Below are positions 57,056-64,000 of a stretch of DNA of 64,000 nt, piece after piece; position 1 is the stretch's first letter, and the number at the start of each line of letters is the position of its first letter. The notes under the pieces are model-generated. The model ran no database searches, was not told the origin of the DNA, and saw only the letters and a program-made list of their open reading frames with translations. Both the position numbers and the translations under genes were made by a program. The DNA lies in contig NZ_AEYW01000007.1 of the NCBI RefSeq assembly GCF_000192475.1, forward strand, positions 203,142-267,141, given 5' to 3'. The stretch is from Ruegeria conchae (GTDB lineage Bacteria; Pseudomonadota; Alphaproteobacteria; Rhodobacterales; Rhodobacteraceae).

Positions 57056-57284
57056 AGGAAACGGACCTCAGGAAGAGATGGCCCGTTGGGGAGTGTCTCA
57101 AGTCCAGAATCGCGCAAATTCGCCCATTTCGATACCTTCAAGCCAATCGTGCAATAAACTCGTATTTTTCATGTGTGTTTTCGGGCACAGGGGCGATTTG
57201 GCGCGGCTGCAGTGAAAATTGACGTTAGGTCAACTGGTTGCAGGTCGAACTTGTCCTCTATTCTGCATTAATCCGGTTGCTCAG

Positions 57285-57989
57285 TCAGTGCCGCGGCAAA
57301 GAAATTAGTTCGTTCAGAACGGCTTCTGCGGCGGCCCGTGGATTCTCAGCCTTATAGATCGGACGACCCACAACTATGTGGTCCGCGCCGTCTCCAATTG
57401 CGCTGGCAGGGGTTGCGACTCGTTTCTGGTCGCCATGAGCAGCGCCAGCCGGGCGCACTCCAGGCGTGACAATCAGACGGCCGTCGGATTGGGGTAGGGC
57501 CCGGATCAGAGCAGCCTCCTGAGGGCTAGCGATGACGCCATCGGCCCCCGCTTCAAATGCCTTGGCTGCACGTTCAACCACGAGGTCCTGAACGTCGCCC
57601 GCTTTCAGAAGGCTCGCATCCAAATCGTCCCTGTTCAGGGATGTCAGGACGGTAACCGCCAAAATCTTCAGGTCTTTGCCCGCTGCACCTTCCTTTGCGG
57701 CGCGCACCACATGCGGGTCGCCATGAACAGTGAGGAAGTCCAAGTCAAACTGCGCCAACCCACGCACCGCATTTTCAACAGTATTGCCGATATCGAACAG
57801 CTTCATGTCCAAAAATATGCGCTTGCCGTGATCCTGTTTAAGTTCGTTGGCCAATGCCAGCCCGCCGCCGGTCAGCATCCCCAGCCCGATCTTGTAAAAC
57901 GAAACAGCATCCCCCAGCCGCTCAGCCATGGCCAGACCCTGCAGGGCGTTTGGGACATCGAGGGCTACGATTAGGCGGTCATCGGACAT
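57285..57989 (-). CDS. pyrF: Orotidine-5'-phosphate decarboxylase PyrF
   Basis: A 234-residue enzyme converting OMP to UMP, the last step of de novo UMP synthesis. The catalytic Lys-Asp-Lys-like tetrad is in FLDMKLFDIGNTV, with LIVALDVPN at the start and LIVTPGVRPAGA and DHIVVGRPIYKAENP at the end. AAGGAG lies just before the start. Normal length. Confidence 0.97.
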   Translation of the reverse strand: MSDDRLIVALDVPNALQGLAMAERLGDAVSFYKIGLGMLTGGGLALANELKQDHGKRIFLDMKLFDIGNTVENAVRGLAQFDLDFLTVHGDPHVVRAAKEGAAGKDLKILAVTVLTSLNRDDLDASLLKAGDVQDLVVERAAKAFEAGADGVIASPQEAALIRALPQSDGRLIVTPGVRPAGAAHGDQKRVATPASAIGDGADHIVVGRPIYKAENPRAAAEAVLNELISLPRH

Positions 57990-58107
57990 AGGGGGCTCCT
58001 TTTTGGCAAACGTGTGCGTCCTAACGGGTTCGGAGCGATCTGTCTATGCGCGAAGCCTGAGGTGAAGCTGTGCTAATGTGCAAACGTTCAGAACAGGGAT
58101 AAAAAAG

Positions 58108-58428
58108 ATGAAAAAAGTAATTCTACTTGGCGTGGCACTGATGTTGGCCGCATGCGAAGACGCGCCTCAGAGTGATCCGCCCGAAACTGGTGCTGCACCG
58201 GCTCCAACCAATGACAATCTTCTGCTGGTGCGTGGGTATCGATCGGAAGACGACTGGTGTCAATTGACAGGGGAGACAGCCTATACCGGCAACTTCCTCG
58301 ATCATACAGCTGATCTGGTTTCATGCCCCACAGGCAGCAGTGCCGAGCAATCTTTGGTTGAAATGTATGATGCTGAATTGATGGGCCAAACCGGCGGTTA
58401 TTCCGTCTATTCCATTCCGCGCGGGTGA
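58108..58428 (+). CDS. Small lipoprotein, unknown function
   Basis: A 106-residue protein with a lipoprotein signal peptide (MKKVILLGVALMLAACED; lipobox LAAC, lipidated Cys at about 16). The mature part has two further Cys residues (DDWCQLTG and LVSCPTG) that could form a disulfide. No family is recognised. The frame opens at 58078, but only the ATG at 58108 gives a proper signal peptide. It lies upstream of clpB with its own region between. Confidence 0.75.
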   Translation: MKKVILLGVALMLAACEDAPQSDPPETGAAPAPTNDNLLLVRGYRSEDDWCQLTGETAYTGNFLDHTADLVSCPTGSSAEQSLVEMYDAELMGQTGGYSVYSIPRG

Positions 58429-58451
58429 CGCCGATTTATCTGCTCTAGCCC

Positions 58452-58478
58452 CTTGAACGGGAAAAGACATTTCCCAAA
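58452..58478 (+). promoter_or_regulatory. Possible RpoH (sigma-32) promoter of clpB
   Basis: CTTGAA at 58452-58457 and a CCCAAATT-like element from 58473, spaced 15 bp, resemble the alphaproteobacterial heat-shock promoter. A 6-bp inverted repeat GGGAAA/TTTCCC lies in the spacer. About 80 bp before the clpB start. Confidence 0.5.
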
Positions 58479-58555
58479 TTGAATGTGAGGCCCAGAACGA
58501 CGCGTGCCGCCAAGCGGGCGCATCAAAACGGGGCGCTTAGGAGAAGGAGAAAGCT

Positions 58556-61174
58556 ATGGACTTGAACAAGTTCACCGAGCGGGCACGGGGATTCGTGCAA
58601 GCGGCGCAGACCATTGCGCTGCGTGAGGGGCACCAAAGGCTGGAACCCACACATATTCTGAAAGCATTGATGGATGACGATCAGGGGTTGGCGAGCAACC
58701 TGATCACACGCGCTGGCGGCGCACCGAACCGTGTGGTTGAGGCGTTGGACGCTGCAATGGGCAAGATCCCAAAGGTCAGCGGCGACGCGAGCCAGATTTA
58801 TATGGATGGCCAGACTGCCAAGGTTTTGGACGAGGCAGAGAAGATCGCCACCAAGGCGGGCGACAGCTTTGTGCCGGTCGAACGCGTTTTGATGGCGCTG
58901 TGTATGGTGAAATCCAAAGCCAAAGAGGCGTTGGAGGCCGGTGCCGTATCCGCCCAGAAACTGAACGAAGCGATCAACGACATCCGCAAGGGGCGCACCG
59001 CTGACACCGCATCGGCGGAAGAGGGCTATGACGCGCTTAAGAAATACGCGCGCGACCTGACCGAAGCCGCAGCCGAAGGCAAGATCGACCCGATCATTGG
59101 GCGGGACGAGGAAATCCGCCGTTCGATGCAGGTTCTGTCGCGCCGCACCAAGAACAACCCGGTTCTGATCGGGGAGCCCGGCGTCGGTAAGACTGCGATT
59201 GCCGAGGGTATGGCCCTGCGCATCGTCAACGGCGACGTGCCGGAATCGCTGAAGGACAAGAAGCTGCTCGCGCTCGACATGGGTGCGCTGATCGCTGGTG
59301 CGAAATACCGCGGTGAGTTCGAAGAACGACTCAAGGCCGTTCTGACCGAGGTCACCGAGGCCGCCGGTGAGATCATCCTGTTCATCGACGAGATGCACAC
59401 GCTGGTCGGGGCTGGGAAGTCCGACGGCGCGATGGACGCTGCCAACCTGATCAAACCCGCGCTTGCCCGGGGTGAGTTGCACTGTATTGGTGCGACGACG
59501 CTGGATGAGTACCGCAAATACGTCGAAAAAGACGCGGCCCTTGCGCGCCGGTTCCAGCCCGTTGTGGTGGCTGAACCGACCGTCGAGGACACGATCAGTA
59601 TCCTGCGTGGCATCAAGGAAAAGTACGAGCTGCACCATGGTGTGCGTATTTCCGACTCGGCACTCGTGTCGGCGGCGACGCTCTCGCATCGCTATATCAC
59701 CGACCGCTTCCTGCCCGATAAAGCCATCGACCTTGTCGATGAGGCGGCGTCTCGGTTGCGGATGGAGGTGGACTCCAAGCCGGAAGAACTCGATCAACTC
59801 GACCGTCAGATCCTGCAGATGCAGATCGAGGAAGAGGCGCTGAAGCTTGAAGATGACGCGGCCTCCAAGGATCGTCTGGAAACCTTGCAAAAGGACCTCG
59901 CCGACCTGCAGGAGCAATCCGCCGAGATGACTGCTCAATGGCAGGCCGAGCGTGACAAGCTCGCGGGTGCCCGTGATCTGAAAGAACAGCTCGACAAAGC
60001 GCGGGCCGATCTGGAGATCGCCAAACGGGAAGGCAATCTCGCCAAGGCGGGCGAGTTGTCTTATGGCGTCATCCCTGAGCTTGAGAAAAAGCTGACCGAG
60101 GCCGAGAACGCCGAGAGCAACGCCATGATGGCCGAGGAAACGGTGCGCCCAGAGCAGATCGCTTCGGTGGTGGAGCGCTGGACGGGTATCCCGACCTCGA
60201 AAATGCTGGAAGGTGAGCGCGAGAAGCTGCTGCGGATGGAAGACGATCTGCATTCCCGCGTGATCGGTCAAGATGCGGCAGTGACCGCCGTGGCCAACGC
60301 CGTGCGCCGTGCGCGTGCCGGTTTGAACGATGAAGGCCGCCCGCTGGGCTCGTTCCTGTTCCTCGGGCCAACCGGCGTGGGTAAGACCGAATTGACCAAG
60401 GCTGTGGCGAACTTCCTGTTCGACGACGACAACGCGATGGTGCGCATCGACATGTCCGAGTTCATGGAGAAACACGCGGTCGCCCGTCTGATCGGAGCCC
60501 CTCCGGGCTATGTCGGTTATGATGAAGGCGGTGTGTTGACCGAAGCCGTACGGCGCAGGCCCTATCAGGTCGTGCTGTTCGATGAGGTCGAAAAGGCACA
60601 CCCGGATGTGTTCAACGTGCTGTTGCAGGTTCTGGACGATGGCGTACTGACCGACGGTCAGGGTCGCACCGTGGACTTCAAGCAGACGCTGATCATCCTG
60701 ACGTCGAACCTCGGGTCTCAGGCGCTCAGCCAGTTGCCCGAAGGTGCGGACAGCGCCCAGGCACGGCGCGATGTGATGGATGCGGTCCGGGCGCATTTCC
60801 GGCCCGAGTTCCTGAACCGCCTGGACGAAACGATCATCTTCGACCGTCTCAAACGGGCCGATATGGATGGCATCGTCGATATCCAGATGGCACGTCTGCA
60901 GAAACGTTTGGCCGCCCGAAAGATCGAGCTGGTTCTGGACGATGGGGCTAAGGAATGGCTGGCAAACGAAGGCTATGATCCGGTTTTCGGTGCCCGCCCG
61001 CTCAAGCGCGTGATCCAACGTGCCTTGCAGAACCCGCTGGCCGAGGCTTTGCTGGCCGGTGAGATCAAGGATGGTGAGACTGTACCTGTAACAGCAGGCA
61101 CGGATGGATTGATCATCGGCGATCGGTTGGGAACGTCTGAACGCCCACGTCCTGACGATGCCGTGGTTCACTAA
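58556..61174 (+). CDS. clpB: ATP-dependent disaggregase ClpB
   Basis: An 872-residue Hsp100 chaperone that frees proteins from aggregates with DnaK/DnaJ. Parts are the Clp-N domain (about 1-150), AAA1 with Walker A GEPGVGKT, the coiled-coil middle domain (about 410-520, rich in Gln/Glu/Leu) and AAA2 with [22 protein letters not shown] precedes the ATG. A long open frame also exists on the opposite strand, which is a codon-bias shadow. Heat-shock control is likely from the upstream promoter. Confidence 0.98.
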   Translation: MDLNKFTERARGFVQAAQTIALREGHQRLEPTHILKALMDDDQGLASNLITRAGGAPNRVVEALDAAMGKIPKVSGDASQIYMDGQTAKVLDEAEKIATKAGDSFVPVERVLMALCMVKSKAKEALEAGAVSAQKLNEAINDIRKGRTADTASAEEGYDALKKYARDLTEAAAEGKIDPIIGRDEEIRRSMQVLSRRTKNNPVLIGEPGVGKTAIAEGMALRIVNGDVPESLKDKKLLALDMGALIAGAKYRGEFEERLKAVLTEVTEAAGEIILFIDEMHTLVGAGKSDGAMDAANLIKPALARGELHCIGATTLDEYRKYVEKDAALARRFQPVVVAEPTVEDTISILRGIKEKYELHHGVRISDSALVSAATLSHRYITDRFLPDKAIDLVDEAASRLRMEVDSKPEELDQLDRQILQMQIEEEALKLEDDAASKDRLETLQKDLADLQEQSAEMTAQWQAERDKLAGARDLKEQLDKARADLEIAKREGNLAKAGELSYGVIPELEKKLTEAENAESNAMMAEETVRPEQIASVVERWTGIPTSKMLEGEREKLLRMEDDLHSRVIGQDAAVTAVANAVRRARAGLNDEGRPLGSFLFLGPTGVGKTELTKAVANFLFDDDNAMVRIDMSEFMEKHAVARLIGAPPGYVGYDEGGVLTEAVRRRPYQVVLFDEVEKAHPDVFNVLLQVLDDGVLTDGQGRTVDFKQTLIILTSNLGSQALSQLPEGADSAQARRDVMDAVRAHFRPEFLNRLDETIIFDRLKRADMDGIVDIQMARLQKRLAARKIELVLDDGAKEWLANEGYDPVFGARPLKRVIQRALQNPLAEALLAGEIKDGETVPVTAGTDGLIIGDRLGTSERPRPDDAVVH

Positions 61175-61190
61175 GCCTTAAGAACTGAAA

Positions 61191-61220
61191 AGACCCGTCA
61201 ATCTGACGGGTCTTTTTTTG
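61191..61220 (+). terminator. Strong intrinsic terminator after clpB
   Basis: AGACCCGTCA (61191-61200) pairs perfectly with TGACGGGTCT (61204-61213) around ATC, followed by T7. It is 17 bases after the clpB stop. Confidence 0.92.
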
Positions 61221-61249
61221 GTAGTGGCGCGAAAAAGGGTTGAGAGCGT

Positions 61250-61627
61250 TCAGGCCTGTCCGGCCAAGTCCTGCGCCAGCATCATTGCATTGCCGTCCGG
61301 GTCGTAAAATGTGGCAGTGCTGACCATCCCCTCAATCGTCTCGGTTTCGCCGTCAAACCGAACTCCAGCCCCTTCCAAAGCATCGCGTGCGCTTGCGATA
61401 TCAGCAACACCAAAGACCGGAACGGTGTTTCCGGGCGCTGGTTCTGCCTGCTCACCCAAACCAAGGGTCACGCCTTCGGTTTTGGTGAGCATCTCGCTCC
61501 AACCCGCCTCATCAATATGATGAACCAATTCAAACCCGAGCTTCTCATTGTACCATTGTGCGCTGGCGTGGCGGTCTTTGACCGAAATGGCAAGAGTGAT
61601 GGTGTTTTCTAAGGAAACGAGGGGCAT
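61250..61627 (-). CDS. VOC-superfamily (glyoxalase-like) protein
   Basis: A 125-residue vicinal-oxygen-chelate protein with paired beta-alpha-beta-beta-beta units (ITLAISVKDRHASAQWYNEK, LGFELVHHID, then ATFYDPDGNAMMLAQDL). Function could be a glyoxalase, dioxygenase or resistance type. The frame is open to 61930 through the divergent gene, but the ATG at 61627 has AGGAAAG before it. It shares a 40-bp divergent promoter region with the winged-helix regulator and is its likely target. Confidence 0.88.
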   Translation of the reverse strand: MPLVSLENTITLAISVKDRHASAQWYNEKLGFELVHHIDEAGWSEMLTKTEGVTLGLGEQAEPAPGNTVPVFGVADIASARDALEGAGVRFDGETETIEGMVSTATFYDPDGNAMMLAQDLAGQA

Positions 61628-61649
61628 GGAACTTTCCTTTTGTCCTAAA

Positions 61650-61669
61650 ATAAAGTAACTATACTTTAT
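61650..61669. promoter_or_regulatory. Perfect 20-bp dyad, candidate operator of the divergent pair
   Basis: ATAAAGTA (61650-61657) and TACTTTAT (61662-61669) form a perfect dyad with a 4-base ACTA centre. It lies between the VOC gene and the regulator gene and overlaps the regulator's ATG (61668-61670), so the protein could repress both genes by binding there. Confidence 0.6.
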
Positions 61670-62195
61670 GGACATAAAGCTACTTGTCAAGCTTACCTCT
61701 CGGGCCTGGTCGCTGAACATTCTTGCGCAGTTGCACAGTGGGGTTCCGGGCAGGCAGGCCCCATTACTCGCTGCGACCGGGGCAAGCCGGACGGCATTTG
61801 CAGCAAGTCTGGAGCATCTGGTCAGCCTTGGCCTGCTTGAACGGAACCCGGGCCACGGCCACCCTTTGCGACCTGAATTCCGTTTGACCAAAGCCGGAGT
61901 ACAGGCGGCGGCGGTAGCGGCAGAAATCATGGCTTTGGTGCCGGATGATACCGAATTGACGCTACTGCGCCGCAGCTGGACGGTTCCTATTCTGGCGCTG
62001 ACCCGCCAACCTCGGCGCTTTTCCGGGCTTAGGTCCGACCTTCAGGTGATCACGGATCGTGCATTGTCATCCTCGCTCAAGCAATTGGAGGCGCAGGACT
62101 GGGTTCGACGCGATATCGAAACTTCGGCCCGGCTGCCTTTTCCGACCTATCAGGCGGTCAATCTTGGCTGCGAAATAAACCGTGTTGTCGGCTAG
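61668..62195 (+). CDS. Winged-helix regulator (HxlR-like)
   Basis: A 175-residue protein with two winged-helix-like halves. The first (about 1-80; WSLNILAQLHSGVPGRQAPL, then SRTAFAASLEHLVSLGLLER) and the second (about 100-170; LLRRSWTVPILALTRQPRRF, then ALSSSLKQLEAQDWVRRDIE) both look HxlR-like. Divergent from the VOC gene with a dyad over its start, so autorepression and control of the VOC gene are likely. Confidence 0.82.
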   Translation: MDIKLLVKLTSRAWSLNILAQLHSGVPGRQAPLLAATGASRTAFAASLEHLVSLGLLERNPGHGHPLRPEFRLTKAGVQAAAVAAEIMALVPDDTELTLLRRSWTVPILALTRQPRRFSGLRSDLQVITDRALSSSLKQLEAQDWVRRDIETSARLPFPTYQAVNLGCEINRVVG

Positions 62196-62323
62196 AACAT
62201 CGGGTGACTGATATCTCTGCGCCAAAGCACGCCGAGTTTTCGTTACAATCTGTTCGCTCAATCGTGACGCCTGTTTCCTTGGCTCTGTGCTATCAGACCT
62301 TACCTCAGTTCCGAGGTTAATGA

Positions 62324-63238
62324 ATGACGGAGAACCAAATGGCGCATCGCTGGACCAACAAACTGACGCATGCAGACGTCACCCCAAGGGCGGCGTTCCT
62401 GAACCGGCGGCAGGTCATGGCCGGTTTGGCGGGTGTCGGGCTGGCGGGCTTTGCACGACCCGCAGCGGCCGAGGCGCTTGAGCCGAATACCTGGGAAGAG
62501 ATCACCTCGTACAACAACTATTACGAATTCGGGACCCGCAAGGATGACCCGGCGAAATATGCGCACACGCTGGTGACCGAACCCTGGAGTGTCACCATCG
62601 ACGGCTTGGTCGACCGCCCCGGAGAGTATGATTTCAAGGACATCATGTCTGAAATGACGGTTGAAGAGCGAATCTATCGCTTCCGCTGTGTCGAGGCATG
62701 GTCGATGGTCATCCCCTGGAACGGGTTCGAGCTGGCAGATTTGCTTGGCATGGCCGGTGTTCAGGACGGCGCGAAATATGTGGCCTTTGAAACAGCCTAT
62801 CGACCCGATGAGATGCCGGGTGTCGCATATCCGGTGCTCGACTGGCCGTATCGCGAAGGGCTGCGTTTGGATGAGGCGATGCACCCGCTGACCATTATGG
62901 CGACCGGGATTTATGGCAGGGACATCCCGAACCAGAACGGTGCGCCTCTACGCCTGGTAGTGCCGTGGAAATACGGTTTCAAATCGATCAAATCGATTGT
63001 GCGGATCACCCTGACGGATACGCAGCCTCCGACCAGTTGGAACCTGGCGGGTCCGCGTGAATATGGATTCTACAGCAATGTGAACCCCAATGTGGATCAC
63101 CCCCGCTGGTCGCAGGCCTCGGAACGCCAGATCGGCGGAGGTCTGTTCGCCAAGCGAATCCCGACGCTGATGTTCAACGGGTATGAAGACGAAGTTGCCG
63201 GCCTTTACGAAGGCATGGATCTGGCGAAGAACTATTAA
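62324..63238 (+). CDS. msrP: Periplasmic methionine-sulfoxide reductase catalytic subunit MsrP
   Basis: A 304-residue molybdopterin enzyme that repairs oxidised methionine in periplasmic proteins. A Tat signal is present ([20 protein letters not shown]). The Mo-ligating Cys is in [16 protein letters not shown], and YRPDEMPG and [14 protein letters not shown] follow. Adjacent to msrQ with a 1-bp gap, the standard arrangement. Confidence 0.96.
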   Translation: MTENQMAHRWTNKLTHADVTPRAAFLNRRQVMAGLAGVGLAGFARPAAAEALEPNTWEEITSYNNYYEFGTRKDDPAKYAHTLVTEPWSVTIDGLVDRPGEYDFKDIMSEMTVEERIYRFRCVEAWSMVIPWNGFELADLLGMAGVQDGAKYVAFETAYRPDEMPGVAYPVLDWPYREGLRLDEAMHPLTIMATGIYGRDIPNQNGAPLRLVVPWKYGFKSIKSIVRITLTDTQPPTSWNLAGPREYGFYSNVNPNVDHPRWSQASERQIGGGLFAKRIPTLMFNGYEDEVAGLYEGMDLAKNY

Positions 63239-63239
63239 G

Positions 63240-63857
63240 ATGATGCAGCGGCTCAACGACCTCTTGCGACGGATCCCCATTTGGTCCGTCTATCTGCTGG
63301 GCGCGCTGCCAGCGCCCTGGTTGTTCTATCAGGGCATGACCGGTGGCCTCGGGGTCGAGCCGATCGAGGCGCTCGAGCATGAATTTGGCGAACTGGCGCT
63401 ACAACTTCTGATTTTGGGTCTCGCGATTTCGCCCTTGCGCCGCTTCGTTGGGCTAAATCTGATGAAGTTCCGCCGTGTGATAGGCGTACTGACATTTTCC
63501 TATGTCGCGTTACATCTGTTGATCTGGCTGGTTCTGGATGTCCAGATTCCCAGCCAAATCTGGGCGGATATTATCAAGCGGCCCTATATCACGGTCGGCA
63601 TGGCTGCCTTTGTATTGTTGCTGCCGCTTGCAATCACATCCAACAACTGGTCGGTTCGCCGTTTGGGGTCTCGGTGGCGCAAATTACATCGTCTGATCTA
63701 TCCAGCAGCAATTCTGGGGGCGCTTCATTATGTGATGCTGGCGAAGGGGTTTCAGATCGAGCCATTGGTCTATCTGGCGATCATCCTCGGCCTACTGGCC
63801 ATGCGTCTGCCGGTCACAACACTCCTGATCCGGTTTAGGCAGGCCGATTCAGTCTGA
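63240..63857 (+). CDS. msrQ: Haem-binding membrane subunit MsrQ
   Basis: A 205-residue six-helix membrane protein of the ferric-reductase-like family that supplies electrons to MsrP. LGLAISPLRRFVGLNLMKFR, VALHLLIWLVLD (haem His) and KLHRLIYPAAILGALHYVML (His pair) are visible. The frame opens at 63183 inside msrP; ATG at 63240 (or 63243) is the start. Confidence 0.95.
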   Translation: MMQRLNDLLRRIPIWSVYLLGALPAPWLFYQGMTGGLGVEPIEALEHEFGELALQLLILGLAISPLRRFVGLNLMKFRRVIGVLTFSYVALHLLIWLVLDVQIPSQIWADIIKRPYITVGMAAFVLLLPLAITSNNWSVRRLGSRWRKLHRLIYPAAILGALHYVMLAKGFQIEPLVYLAIILGLLAMRLPVTTLLIRFRQADSV

Positions 63858-63871
63858 CTCGCGGGCGAGTC
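63856..63871 (+). terminator. Hairpin at the msrQ stop
   Basis: GACTCG pairs with CGAGTC around CGGG, overlapping the TGA of msrQ. No T tract follows; weak support. The remaining 129 bases to the window end show no gene. Confidence 0.35.
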
Positions 63872-64000
63872 TGTGGGTAACCGTGTGAATAACATATCTG
63901 AGGTGCTGTTTTGCGATGGTCGGCGTTAGCGACTTCCGGGTGCTGCGGCTGAGTCGCTCTCATAACCGTTTGTTTTTGTGCATTAAAATTTGATATTTGT

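Noticed and set aside
58523..61171. An 882-residue open frame antisense to clpB
   Set aside because: It mirrors the clpB frame exactly, is His/Arg/Gln-rich without domain motifs, and is a known effect of GC-rich codon bias.

Overview
The window looks like a chromosomal segment of a marine alphaproteobacterium of the Roseobacter group (Rhodobacterales). Supporting signs are the murA - DUF2948 - GNAT - hisD - UPF0262 - small phosphatase order, a 41-residue ribosomal protein L36, a DNA polymerase IV with an N-terminal zinc ribbon, many LysR regulators, BCCT and TRAP carriers, and GC-rich third codon positions. Genus assignment is not possible by eye.

Layout. 1-7.07 kb: a cut LysR gene, a fused alpha/beta 2-oxoacid dehydrogenase E1 coupled to a FabD-like acyltransferase, a DAO-type flavoenzyme, an SDR with an altered active-site motif, and a LysR gene. 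7.06-23.9 kb: a large catabolic cluster. A LysR gene is divergent from a 1070-residue B12/Fe-S reductive-dehalogenase-like protein fused to a flavin reductase and a 2Fe-2S ferredoxin. Then come a three-subunit molybdenum hydroxylase with its own MoaD-like protein, another LysR gene, an aldehyde dehydrogenase, an M19 dipeptidase-like protein that lacks part of the family metal site, two proteins of unknown function (561 aa, and DUF3726), an Ldh2-type reductase and a BCCT carrier. The gene set suggests uptake, ring hydroxylation, reduction, opening and oxidation of a small quaternary N-heterocycle (homarine or trigonelline type). That substrate is inferred, not shown.

23.9-31.9 kb: an AT-richer, gene-poor accessory stretch with a secreted TPR protein, a small membrane protein, a membrane gene split at a T7 slippery heptamer, another apparently frameshifted membrane ORF, a VirD4/TraG-like coupling-protein remnant, small operonic ORFs and a large serine recombinase whose reading frame runs into the 3' end of tRNA-Thr(GGT). 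This looks like one end of a tRNA-integrated element.

32-43.6 kb: mostly core genes (murA, hisD, UPF0262, a YedK-like SRAP protein, a J-domain protein, BolA, MoeA), then GNAT, XRE-cupin and a ferric-iron binding protein. 44-53.9 kb: a second catabolic locus with an aminotransferase, TetR, a complete TRAP transporter, a 3-hydroxyanthranilate 3,4-dioxygenase, a DapA-family lyase, an aspartate-dehydrogenase-like protein, LysR and an aldehyde dehydrogenase. 53.9-63.9 kb: housekeeping genes (rpmJ, tRNA-Val(GAC), N-formylglutamate amidohydrolase, dinB, Nudix, pyrF, a lipoprotein, clpB with a possible heat-shock promoter, a VOC protein with a divergent winged-helix regulator, msrP-msrQ).

All calls come from reading the sequence and from knowledge of the families. 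No database search was run.
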